From NCBI RefSeq assembly GCF_040115645.1, contig NW_027096013.1, positions 1,240,001-1,304,000 on the forward strand: 64,000 bases of DNA, read 5' to 3'. A program made the translations under genes and the position numbers. Positions 45,985 through 58,800 of this stretch are shown here, one piece after another (within the stretch, counting starts at the first letter, position 1; the number at the start of each line of letters is the position of its first letter). This DNA is from Euwallacea fornicatus (lineage: Eukaryota > Arthropoda > Insecta > Coleoptera > Curculionidae). The notes beneath the pieces are model-generated. The model saw only the letters and a list, made by a program, of their open reading frames with translations, made no database searches and was not told where the DNA came from.

Positions 45985-48900
45985 ACGATTTGGCGTTATT
46001 TCGCCAACGCTACAACCAATTTTGTTCAAATCGCCTCCTTTTGGCAAAATAAACATAATAAGGCCTTAAACAGCAAATCGTCAATTTGGCTCTAATAGAA
46101 GCGGCACTTTATGACCAAATCTTATGATTTGTCGTTATCTCGCCAACGCTACAACCAATTTTGTTCAAATCGTCTCCTTTTGGCAAAATAAGCATAATAA
46201 GGCCTTAAACAGCAAATCGTCAATTTGGCTCTAATAGAAGCGGCACTTTATGACCAAATCTTATGATTTGTCGTTATCTCGCCAACGCTACAACCAATTT
46301 TGTTCAAATCGTCTCCTTTTGGCAAAATAAGCATAATAAGGCCTTAAACAGCAAATCGTCAATTTGGCTCTAATAGAAGCGGCACTTTTTGGCCAAATCG
46401 TACAATTTGGCGATATTTCGCCAACGCTACAACCAATTTTGTTCAAATCGTCTCCTTTTGGCAAAATAAGCATAATAAGGCCTTAAACGGCAAATCGTCA
46501 ATTTGGCTCTAATAGAAACGGCACTTTATGACCAAATCTTATGATTTGGCGTTATCTCGCCAACGCTACAACCAATTTTGTTCAAATCGTCTCCTTTTGG
46601 CAAAATAAGCATAATAAGGCCTTAAACGGCAAATCGTCAATTTGGCTGTAATAGAAGCGGCACTTTATGACCAAATCTTATGATTTGGCGTTATGTCGCC
46701 AACGCTACAACCAATTTTGTTCAAATCGTCTCCTTTTGGCAAAATAAGCATAATAAGGCCTTAAACGGCAAATCGTCAATTTGGCTCTAATGGAAACGGC
46801 ACTTTATGACCAAATCTTATGATTTGGCGTTATCTCGCCAACGCTACAACCAATTTTGTTCAAATCGTCTCCTTTTGGCAAAATAAGCATAATAAGGCCT
46901 TAAACGGCAAATCGTCAATTTGGCTCTAATAGAAGCGGCACTTTTTGGCCAAATCTTATGATTTGGCGTTATCTCGCCAACGCTACAACCAATTTTGTTC
47001 AAATCGTCTCCTTTTGGCAAAATAAGCATAATAAGGCCTTAAACGGCAAATCGTCAATTTGGCTCTAATAGAAGCGGCACTTTTTGGCCAAATCGTACAA
47101 TTTGGCGATATTTCGCCAACGCTACAACCAATTTTGTTCAAATCGTCTCCTTTTGGCAAAATAAGCATAATAAGGCCTTAAACGGCAAATCGTCAATTTG
47201 GCTCTAATAGAAGTGGCACTTTTTGACCAAATCGTGTAAATCGTACGATTTCGTGCTATTTCCGTCATTCCTAACAATACTGAGCTTAAAAATAGTCAAA
47301 TCCGTGAAATCGGCGAGTTTCGTCGGAAATTGACCGAAAACCACGATTTGGCGTTATTTCGCCAACGCTACAACCAATTTTGTTCAAATCGCCTCCTTTT
47401 GGCAAAATAAACATAATAAGGCCTTAAACAGCAAATCGTCAATTTGGCTCTAATAGAAGCGGCACTTTATGACCAAATCTTATGATTTGTCGTTATCTCG
47501 CCAACGCTACAACCAATTTTGTTCAAATCGTCTCCTTTTGGCAAAATAAGCATAATAAGGCCTTAAACAGCAATTCGTCAATTTGGCTCTAATAGAAGCG
47601 GCACTTTTTGGCCAAATCGTACAATTTGGCGATATTTCGCCAACGCTACAACCAATTTTGTTCAAATCGTCTCCTTTTGGCAAAATAAGCATAATAAGGC
47701 CTTAAACGGCAAATCGTCAATTTGGCTCTAATAGAAGCGGCACTTTTTGGCCAAATCCTACAATTTGGCGATATTTCGCCAACGCTACAACCAATTTTGT
47801 TCAAATCGTCTCCTTTTGGCAAAATAAGCATAATAAGGCCTTAAACGGCAAATCGTTAATTTGGCTCTAATAGAAGCGGCACTTTTTGACCAAATCGTGT
47901 AAATCGTACGATTTCGTGCTATTTCCGTCATTCCTAACAATACTGAGCATAAAAATAGTCAAATCCGTGAAATCGGCGAGTTTCGTCGGAAATTGACCGA
48001 AAACCACGATTTGGCGTTATTTCGCCAACGCTACAACCAATTTTGTTCAAATCGCCTCCTTTTGGCAAAATAAACATAATAAGGCCTTAAACAGCAAATC
48101 GTCAATTTGGCTCTAATAGAAGCGGCACTTTATGACCAAATCTTATGATTTGGCGTTATCTCGCTAACGCTACAACCAATTTTGTTCAAATCGTCTCCTT
48201 TTGGCAAAATAAGCATAATAAGGCCTTAAACGGCAAATCGTCAATTTGGCTCTAATAGAAGCGGCACTTTTTGGCCAAATCGTACAATTTGGCGATATTT
48301 CGCCAACGCTACAACCAATTTTGTTCAAATCGCCTCCTTTTGGCAAAATAAGCATAATAAGGCCTTAAACGGCAAATCGTCAATTTGGCTCTAATAGAAG
48401 CGGCACTTTTTGGCCAAATCCTACAATTTGGCGATATTTCGCCAACGCTACAACCAATTTTGTTCAAATCGTCTCCTTTTGGCAAAATAAGCATAATAAG
48501 GCCTTAAACGGCAAATCGTCAATTTGGCTCTAATGGAAACGGCACTTTATGACCAAATCTTATGATTTGGCGTTATCTCGCCAACGCTACAACCAATTTT
48601 GTTCAAATCGTCTCCTTTTGGCAAAATAAGCATAATAAGGCCTTAAACGGCAAATCGTCAATTTGGCTGTAATAGAAGCGGCACTTTATGACCAAATCTT
48701 ATAATTTGGCGTTATGTCGCCAACGCTACAACCAATTTTGTTCAAATCGTCTCCTTTTGGCAAAATAAGCATAATAAGGCCTTAAACGGTAAATCGTCAA
48801 TTTGGCTCTAATAGAAACGGCACTTTATGACCAAATCTTATGATTTGGCGTTATCTCGCCAACGCTACAACCAGTTTTGTTCAAATCGTCTCCTTCTGGC

Positions 48901-49014
48901 AAAATAAGCATAATAAGGCCTTAAACGGCAAATCGTCAATTTGGCTCTAATAGAAGCGGCACTTTTTGACCAAATCGTGTAAATCGTACGATTTCGTGCT
49001 ATTTCCGTCATTCC

Positions 49015-52000
49015 TAACAATACTGAGCATAAAAATAGTCAAATCCGTGAAATCGGCGAGTTTCGTCGGAAATTGACCGAAAACCACGATTTGGCGTTAT
49101 TTCGCCAACGCTACAACCAATTTTGTTCAAATCGTCTCTTTTTGGCAAAATAAGCATAATAAGGCCTTAAACGGCAAATCGTCAATTTGGCTCTAATAGA
49201 AGCGGCACTTTTTGGCCAAATCGTACAATTTGGCGATATTTCGCCAACGCTACAACCAATTTTGTTCAAATCGTCTCCTTTTGGCAAAATAAGCATAATA
49301 AGGCCTTAAACGGCAAATCGTCAATTTGGCTCTAATAGAAGCGGCACTTTTTGTCCAAATCTTACGATTTGGCGTTATCTCGCAAACGCTACAATCAATT
49401 TTGTTCAAATCGTCTCCTTTTGGCAAAATAAGCATAATAAGGCCTTAAACAGCAAATCGTCAATTTGGCTCTAATAGAAACGGCACTTTATGACCAAATC
49501 TTATGATTTGGCGTTATCTCGCCAACGCTACAACCAATTTTGTTCAAATCGTCTCCTTTTGGCAAAATAAGCATAATAAGGCCTTAAACGGCAAATCGTC
49601 AATTTGGCTCTAATAGAAGCGGCACTTTTTGGCCAAATCCTACAATTTGGCGATATTTCGCCAACGCTACAACCAATTTTGTTCAAATCGTCTCCTTTTG
49701 GCAAAATAAGCATAATAAGGCATTAAACGGCAAATCGTCAATTTGGCTCTAATAGAAGCGGCACTTTATGACCAAATCTTATGATTTGGCGTTATCTCGC
49801 CAACGCTACAACCAATTTTGTTCAAATCGTCTCCTTTTGGCAAAATAAGCATAATAAGGCCTTAAACGGCAAATCGTCAATTTGGCTCTAATAGAAGCGG
49901 CACTTTATGACCAAATCTTATGATTTGGCGTTATCTCGCCAACGCTACAACCAATTTTGTTCAAATCGCCTCCTTTTGGCAAAATAAGCATAATAAGGCC
50001 TTAAACGGCAAATCGTCAATTTGGCTGTAATAGAAGCGGCACTTTATGACCAAATCTTATGATTTGGCGTTATCTCGCCAACGCTACAACCAATTTTGTT
50101 CAAATCGTCTCCTTTTGGCAAAATAAGCATAATAAGGCCTTAAACGGTAAATCGTCAATTTGGCTCTAATAGAAACGGCACTTTATGACCAAATCTTATA
50201 ATTTGGCGTTATGTCGCCAACGCTACAACCAATTTTGTTCAAATCGTCTCCTTTTGGCAAAATAAGCATAATAAGGCCTTAAACGGCAAATCGTCAATTT
50301 GGCTCTAATAGAAGCGGCACTTTTTGGCCAAATCCTACAATTTGGCGATATTTCGCCAACGCTACAACCAATTTTGTTCAAATCGTCTCCTTTTGGCAAA
50401 ATAAGCATAATAAGGCCTTAAACGGCAAATCGTCAATTTGGCTCTAATGGAAACGGCACTTTATGACCAAATCTTATGATTTGGCGTTATCTCGCCAACG
50501 CTACAACCAATTTTGTTCAAATCGTCTCCTTTTGGCAAAATAAGCATAATAAGGCCTTAAACGGCAAATCGTCAATTTGGCTGTAATAGAAGCGGCACTT
50601 TATGACCAAATCTTATAATTTGGCGTTATGTCGCCAACGCTACAACCAATTTTGTTCAAATCGTCTCCTTTTGGCAAAATAAGCATAATAAGGCCTTAAA
50701 CGGTAAATCGTCAATTTGGCTCTAATAGAAACGGCACTTTATGACCAAATCTTATGATTTGGCGTTATCTCGCCAACGCTACAACCAGTTTTGTTCAAAT
50801 CGTCTCCTTCTGGCAAAATAAGCATAATAAGGCCTTAAACGGCAAATCGTCAATTTGGCTCTAATAGAAGCGGCACTTTTTGACCAAATCGTGTAAATCG
50901 TACGATTTCGTGCTATTTCCGTCATTCCTAACAATACTGAGCATAAAAATAGTCAAATCCGTGAAATCGGCGAGTTTCGTCGGAAATTGACCGAAAACCA
51001 CGATTTGGCGTTATTTCGCCAACGCTACAACCAATTTTGTTCAAATCGTCTCTTTTTGGCAAAATAAGCATAATAAGGCCTTAAACGGCAAATCGTCAAT
51101 TTGGCTCTAATAGAAGCGGCACTTTTTGGCCAAATCGTACAATTTGGCGATATTTCGCCAACGCTACAACCAATTTTGTTCAAATCGTCTCCTTTTGGCA
51201 AAATAAGCATAATAAGGCCTTAAACGGCAAATCGTCAATTTGGCTCTAATAGAAGCGGCACTTTTTGTCCAAATCTTACGATTTGGCGTTATCTCGCAAA
51301 CGCTACAATCAATTTTGTTCAAATCGTCTCCTTTTGGCAAAATAAGCATAATAAGGCCTTAAACAGCAAATCGTCAATTTGGCTCTAATAGAAACGGCAC
51401 TTTATGACCAAATCTTATGATTTGGCGTTATCTCGCCAACGCTACAACCAATTTTGTTCAAATCGTCTCCTTTTGGCAAAATAAGCATAATAAGGCCTTA
51501 AACGGCAAATCGTCAATTTGGCTCTAATAGAAGCGGCACTTTTTGGCCAAATCCTACAATTTGGCGATATTTCGCCAACGCTACAACCAATTTTGTTCAA
51601 ATCGTCTCCTTTTGGCAAAATAAGCATAATAAGGCATTAAACGGCAAATCGTCAATTTGGCTCTAATAGAAGCGGCACTTTATGACCAAATCTTATGATT
51701 TGGCGTTATCTCGCCAACGCTACAACCAATTTTGTTCAAATCGTCTCCTTTTGGCAAAATAAGCATAATAAGGCCTTAAACGGCAAATCGTCAATTTGGC
51801 TCTAATAGAAGCGGCACTTTATGACCAAATCTTATGATTTGGCGTTATCTCGCCAACGCTACAACCAATTTTGTTCAAATCGCCTCCTTTTGGCAAAATA
51901 AGCATAATAAGGCCTTAAACGGCAAATCGTCAATTTGGCTGTAATAGAAGCGGCACTTTATGACCAAATCTTATGATTTGGCGTTATCTCGCCAACGCTA

Positions 52001-52842
52001 CAACCAATTTTGTTCAAATCGTCTCCTTTTGGCAAAATAAGCATAATAAGGCCTTAAACGGTAAATCGTCAATTTGGCTCTAATAGAAACGGCACTTTAT
52101 GACCAAATCTTATAATTTGGCGTTATGTCGCCAACGCTACAACCAATTTTGTTCAAATCGTCTCCTTTTGGCAAAATAAGCATAATAAGGCCTTAAACGG
52201 TAAATCGTCAATTTGGCTCTAATAGAAACGGCACTTTATGACCAAATCTTATGATTTGGCGTTATCTCGCCAACGCTACAACCAGTTTTGTTCAAATCGT
52301 CTCCTTCTGGCAAAATAAGCATAATAAGGCCTTAAACGGCAAATCGTCAATTTGGCTCTAATAGAAGCGGCACTTTTTGACCAAATCGTGTAAATCGTAC
52401 GATTTCGTGCTATTTCCGTCATTCCTAACAATACTGAGCATAAAAATAGTCAAATCCGTGAAATCGGCGAGTTTCGTCGGAAATTGACCGAAAACCACGA
52501 TTTGGCGTTATTTCGCCAACGCTACAACCAATTTTGTTCAAATCGTCTCTTTTTGGCAAAATAAGCATAATAAGGCCTTAAACGGCAAATCGTCAATTTG
52601 GCTCTAATAGAAGCGGCACTTTTTGGCCAAATCCTACAATTTGGCGATATTTCGCCAACGCTACAACCAATTTTGTTCAAATCGTCTCCTTTTGGCAAAA
52701 TAAGCATAATAAGGCATTAAACGGCAAATCGTCAATTTGGCTCTAATAGAAGCGGCACTTTATGACCAAATCTTATGATTTGGCGTTATCTCGCCAACGC
52801 TACAACCAATTTTGTTCAAATCGTCTCCTTTTGGCAAAATAA
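49015..52842 (+). repeat. Satellite B 1,914-bp higher-order unit (one long plus twelve short monomers)
   Basis: From the long monomer at 49,015 (TAACAATACTGAG) to the next at 50,929 is 1,914 bp, or 246 + 12x139. The monomers after each carry the same variants in order, for example TCTCTTTTTGGCAAAA, then TTTGTCCAAATCTTACG with TCTCGCAAACGCTACAATC, then CCAAATCCTACAATTTGG. The second copy is itself shortened, since the next long monomer comes at 52,426 (1,497 bp on). The same run of variants returns from 62,552. Confidence 0.75.
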
Positions 52843-55800
52843 GCATAATAAGGCCTTAAACGGCAAATCGTCAATTTGGCTCTAATAGAAGCGGCACTTT
52901 ATGACCAAATCTTATGATTTGGCGTTATCTCGCCAACGCTACAACCAATTTTGTTCAAATCGCCTCCTTTTGGCAAAATAAGCATAATAAGGCCTTAAAC
53001 GGCAAATCGTCAATTTGGCTGTAATAGAAGCGGCACTTTATGACCAAATCTTATGATTTGGCGTTATCTCGCCAACGCTACAACCAATTTTGTTCAAATC
53101 GTCTCCTTTTGGCAAAATAAGCATAATAAGGCCTTAAACGGTAAATCGTCAATTTGGCTCTAATAGAAACGGCACTTTATGACCAAATCGTGTAAATCGT
53201 ACGATTTCGTGCTATTTCCGTCATTCCTAACAATACTGAGCATAAAAATAGTCAAATCCGTGAAATCGGCGAGTTTCGTCGGAAATTGATCGAAAACCAC
53301 GATTTGGCGTTATTTCGCCAACGCTACAACCAATTTTGTTCAAATCGTCTCCTTTTGGCAAAATAAGCATAATAAGGCCTTAAACGGCAAATCGTCAATT
53401 TGGCTCTAATAGAAGCGGCACTTTTTGTCCAAATCTTACGATTTGGCGTTATCTCGCAAACGCTACAATCAATTTTGTTCAAATCGTCTCCTTTTGGCAA
53501 AATAAGCATAATAATGCCTTAAACGGCAAATCGTCAATTTGGCTCTAATAGAAGCGGCACTTTATGACCAAATCTTATGATTTGGCGTTATCTCGCCAAC
53601 GCTACAACCAATTTTGTTCAAATCGCCTCCTTTTGGCAAAATAAGCATAATAAGGCCTTAAACGGCAAATCGTCAATTTGGCTGTAATAGAAGCGGCACT
53701 TTTTGGCCAAATCTTATCATTTGGCGTTATCTCGCAAACGCTACAACCAATTTTGTTCAAATCGTCTCCTTTTGGCAAAATAAGCATAATAAGGCCTTAA
53801 ACGGCAAATCGTCAATTTGACTCTAATAGAAACGGCACTTTATGACCAAATCTTATGATTTGGCGTTATCTCGCCAACGCTACAATCAATTTTGTTCAAA
53901 TCGTCTCCTTTTGGCAAAATAAGCATAATAAGGCCTTAAACAGCAAATCGTCAATTTGGCTCTAATAGAAACGGCACTTTATGACCAAATCTTATGATTT
54001 GGCGTTATCTCGCCAACGCTACAACCAATTTTGTTCAAATCGTCTCCTTTTGGCAAAATAAGCATAATAAGGCCTTAAACGGCAAATCGTCAATTTGGCT
54101 CTAATAGAAGCGGCACTTTTTGGCCAAATCCTACAATTTGGCGATATTTCGCCAACGCTACAACCAATTTTGTTCAAATCGTCTCCTTTTGGCAAAATAA
54201 GCATAATAAGGCATTAAACGGCAAATCGTCAATTTGGCTCTAATAGAAGCGGCACTTTATCACCAAATCTTATGATTTGGCGTTATCTCGCCAACGCTAC
54301 AACCAATTTTGTTCAAATCGTCTCCTTTTGGCAAAATAAGCATAATAATGCCTTAAACGGCAAATCGTCAATTTGGCTCTAATAGAAGCGGCACTTTATG
54401 ACCAAATCTTATGATTTGGCGTTATCTCGCCAACGCTACAACCAATTTTGTTCAAATCGCCTCCTTTTGGCAAAATAAGCATAATAAGGCCTTAAACGGC
54501 AAATCGTCAATTTGGCTCTAATAGAAGCGGCACTTTTTGACCAAATCTTATCATTTGGCGTTATCTCGCAAACGCTACAACCAATTTTGTTCAAATCGTC
54601 TCCTTTTGGCAAAATAAGCATAATAAGGCCTTAAACGGCAAATCGTCAATTTGACTCTAATAGAAGCGGCACTTTATGACCAAATTTTATGATTTGGCGT
54701 TATCTCGCCAACGCTACAATCAATTTTGTTCAAATCGTCTCCTTTTGGCAAAATAAGCATAATAAGGCCTTAAACAGCAAATCGTCAATTTGGCTCTAAT
54801 AGAAACGGCACTTTATGACCAAATCTTATGATTTGGCGTTATCTCGCCAACGCTACAACCAATTTTGTTCAAATCGTCTCCTTTTGGCAAAATAAGCATA
54901 ATAAGGCCTTAAACGGCAAATCGTCAATTTGGCTCTAATAGAAGCGGCACTTTTTGGCCAAATCCTACAATTTGGCGATATTTCGCCAACGCTACAACCA
55001 ATTTTGTTCAAATCGTCTCCTTTTGGCAAAATAAGCATAATAAGACCTTAAACGGCAAATCGTCAATTTGGCTCTAATAGAAGCGGCACTTTTTGGCCAA
55101 ATCGTACAATTTGGCGATATTTCGCCAACGCTACAACCAATTTTGTTCAAATCGTCTCCTTTTGGCAAAATAAGCATAATAAGGCCTTAAACGGCAAATC
55201 GTCAATTTGGCTCTAATAGAAGTGGCACTTTTTGACCAAATCGTGTAAATCGTACGATTTCGTGCTATTTCCGTCATTCCTAACAATACTGAGCTTAAAA
55301 ATAGTCAAATCCGTGAAATCGGCGAGTTTCGTCGGAAATTGACCGAAAACCACGATTTGGCGTTATTTCGCCAACGCTACAACCAATTTTGTTCAAATCG
55401 CCTCCTTTTGGCAAAATAAGCATAATAAGGCCTTAAACAGCAATTCGTCAATTTGGCTCTAATAGAAGCGGCACTTTTTGGCCAAATCGTACAATTTGGC
55501 GATATTTCGCCAACGCTACAACCAATTTTGTTCAAATCGTCTCCTTTTGGCAAAATAAGCATAATAAGGCCTTAAACGGTAAATCGTCAATTTAGCTCTA
55601 ATAGAAACGGCACTTTATGACCAAATCTTATGATTTGGCGTTATCTCGCCAACGCTACAACCAGTTTTGTTCAAATCGTCTCCTTCTGGCAAAATAAGCA
55701 TAATAAGGCCTTAAACGGCAAATCGTCAATTTGGCTCTAATAGAAGCGGCACTTTTTGACCAAATCGTGTAAATCGTACGATTTCGTGCTATTTCCATCA

Positions 55801-58800
55801 TTCCTAACAATACTGAGCATAAAAATAGTCAAATCCGTGAAATCGGCGAGTTTCGTCGGAAATTGACCGAAAACCACGATTTGGCGTTATTTCGCCAACG
55901 CTACAACCAATTTTGTTCAAATCGTCTCTTTTTGGCAAAATAAGCATAATAAGGCCTTAAACGGCAAATCGTCAATTTGGCTCTAATAGAAGCGGCACTT
56001 TTTGGCCAAATCGTACAATTTGGCGTTATCTCGCAAACGCTACAACCAATTTTGTTCAAATCGTCTCCTTTTGGCAAAATAAGCATAATAAGGCCTTAAA
56101 CGGCAAATCGTCAATTTGGCTCTAATAGAAGCGGCACTTTTTGGCCAAATCCTACAATTTGGCGATATTTCGCCAACGCTACAACCAATTTTGTTCAAAT
56201 CGTCTCCTTTTGGCAAAATAAGCATAATAAGACCTTAAACGGCAAATCGTCAATTTGGCTCTAATAGAAGCGGCACTTTTTGGCCAAATCGTACAATTTG
56301 GCGATATTTCGCCAACGCTACAACCAATTTTGTTCAAATCGTCTCCTTTTGGCAAAATAAGCATAATAAGGCCTTAAACGGCAAATCGTCAATTTGGCTC
56401 TAATAGAAGTGGCACTTTTTGACCAAATCGTGTAAATCGTACGATTTCGTGCTATTTCCGTCATTCCTAACAATACTGAGCTTAAAAATAGTCAAATCCG
56501 TGAAATCGGCGAGTTTCGTCGGAAATTGACCGAAAACCACGATTTGGCGTTATTTCGCCAACGCTACAACCAATTTTGTTCAAATCGCCTCCTTTTGGCA
56601 AAATAAGCATAATAAGGCCTTAAACAGCAATTCGTCAATTTGGCTCTAATAGAAGCGGCACTTTTTGGCCAAATCGTACAATTTGGCGATATTTCGCCAA
56701 CGCTACAACCAATTTTGTTCAAATCGTCTCCTTTTGGCAAAATAAGCATAATAAGGCCTTAAACGGCAAATCGTCAATTTGGCTGTAATAGAAGCGGCAC
56801 TTTATGACCAAATCTTATAATTTGGCGTTATGTCGCCAACGCTACAACCAATTTTGTTCAAATCGTCTCCTTTTGGCAAAATAAGCATAATAAGGCCTTA
56901 AACGGTAAATCGTCAATTTAGCTCTAATAGAAACGGCACTTTATGACCAAATCTTATGATTTGGCGTTATCTCGCCAACGCTACAACCAGTTTTGTTCAA
57001 ATCGTCTCCTTCTGGCAAAATAAGCATAATAAGGCCTTAAACGGCAAATCGTCAATTTGGCTCTAATAGAAGCGGCACTTTTTGACCAAATCGTGTAAAT
57101 CGTACGATTTCGTGCTATTTCCGTCATTCCTAACAATACTGAGCATAAAAATAGTCAAATCCGTGAAATCGGCGAGTTTCGTCGGAAATTGACCGAAAAC
57201 CACGATTTGGCGTTATTTCGCCAACGCTACAACCAATTTTGTTCAAATCGTCTCCTTTTGGCAAAATAAGCATAATAAGGCCTTAAACGGCAAATCGTCA
57301 ATTTGGCTGTAATAGAAGCGGCACTTTATGACCAAATCTTATAATTTGGCGTTATGTCGCCAACGCTACAACCAATTTTGTTCAAATCGTCTCCTTTTGG
57401 CAAAATAAGCATAATAAGGCCTTAAACGGCAAATCGTCAATTTGGCTGTAATAGAAGCGGCACTTTTTGGCCAAATCTTATCATTTGGCGTTATCTCGCA
57501 AACGCTACAACCAATTTTGTTCAAATCGTCTCCTTTTGGCAAAATAAGCATAATAAGGCCTTAAACGGCAAATCGTCAATTTGACTCTAATAGAAGCGGC
57601 ACTTTATGACCAAATTTTATGATTTGGCGTTATCTCGCCAACGCTACAATCAATTTTGTTCAAATCGTCTCCTTTTGGCAAAATAAGCATAATAAGGCCT
57701 TAAACAGCAAATCGTCAATTTGGCTCTAATAGAAACGGCACTTTATGACCAAATCTTATGATTTGGCGTTATCTCGCCAACGCTACAACCAATTTTGTTC
57801 AAATCGTCTCCTTTTGGCAAAATAAGCATAATAAGGCCTTAAACGGCAAATCGTCAATTTGGCTCTAATAGAAGCGGCACTTTTTGGCCAAATCCTACAA
57901 TTTGGCGATATTTCGCCAACGCTACAACCAATTTTGTTCAAATCGTCTCCTTTTGGCAAAATAAGCATAATAAGGCATTAAACGGCAAATCGTCAATTTG
58001 GCTCTAATAGAAGCGGCACTTTATCACCAAATCTTATGATTTGGCGTTATCTCGCCAACGCTACAACCAATTTTGTTCAAATCGTCTCCTTTTGGCAAAA
58101 TAAGCATAATAATGCCTTAAACGGCAAATCGTCAATTTGGCTCTAATAGAAGCGGCACTTTATGACCAAATCTTATGATTTGGCGTTATCTCGCCAACGC
58201 TACAACCAATTTTGTTCAAATCGCCTCCTTTTGGCAAAATAAGCATAATAAGGCCTTAAACGGCAAATCGTCAATTTGGCTGTAATAGAAGCGGCACTTT
58301 TTGGCCAAATCTTATCATTTGGCGTTATCTCGCAAACGCTACAACCAATTTTGTTCAAATCGTCTCCTTTTGGCAAAATAAGCATAATAAGGCCTTAAAC
58401 GGCAAATCGTCAATTTGACTCTAATAGAAGCGGCACTTTATGACCAAATTTTATGATTTGGCGTTATCTCGCCAACGCTACAATCAATTTTGTTCAAATC
58501 GTCTCCTTTTGGCAAAATAAGCATAATAAGGCCTTAAACAGCAAATCGTCAATTTGGCTCTAATAGAAACGGCACTTTATGACCAAATCTTATGATTTGG
58601 CGTTATCTCGCCAACGCTACAACCAATTTTGTTCAAATCGTCTCCTTTTGGCAAAATAAGCATAATAAGGCCTTAAACGGCAAATCGTCAATTTGGCTCT
58701 AATAGAAGCGGCACTTTTTGGCCAAATCCTACAATTTGGCGATATTTCGCCAACGCTACAACCAATTTTGTTCAAATCGTCTCCTTTTGGCAAAATAAGC

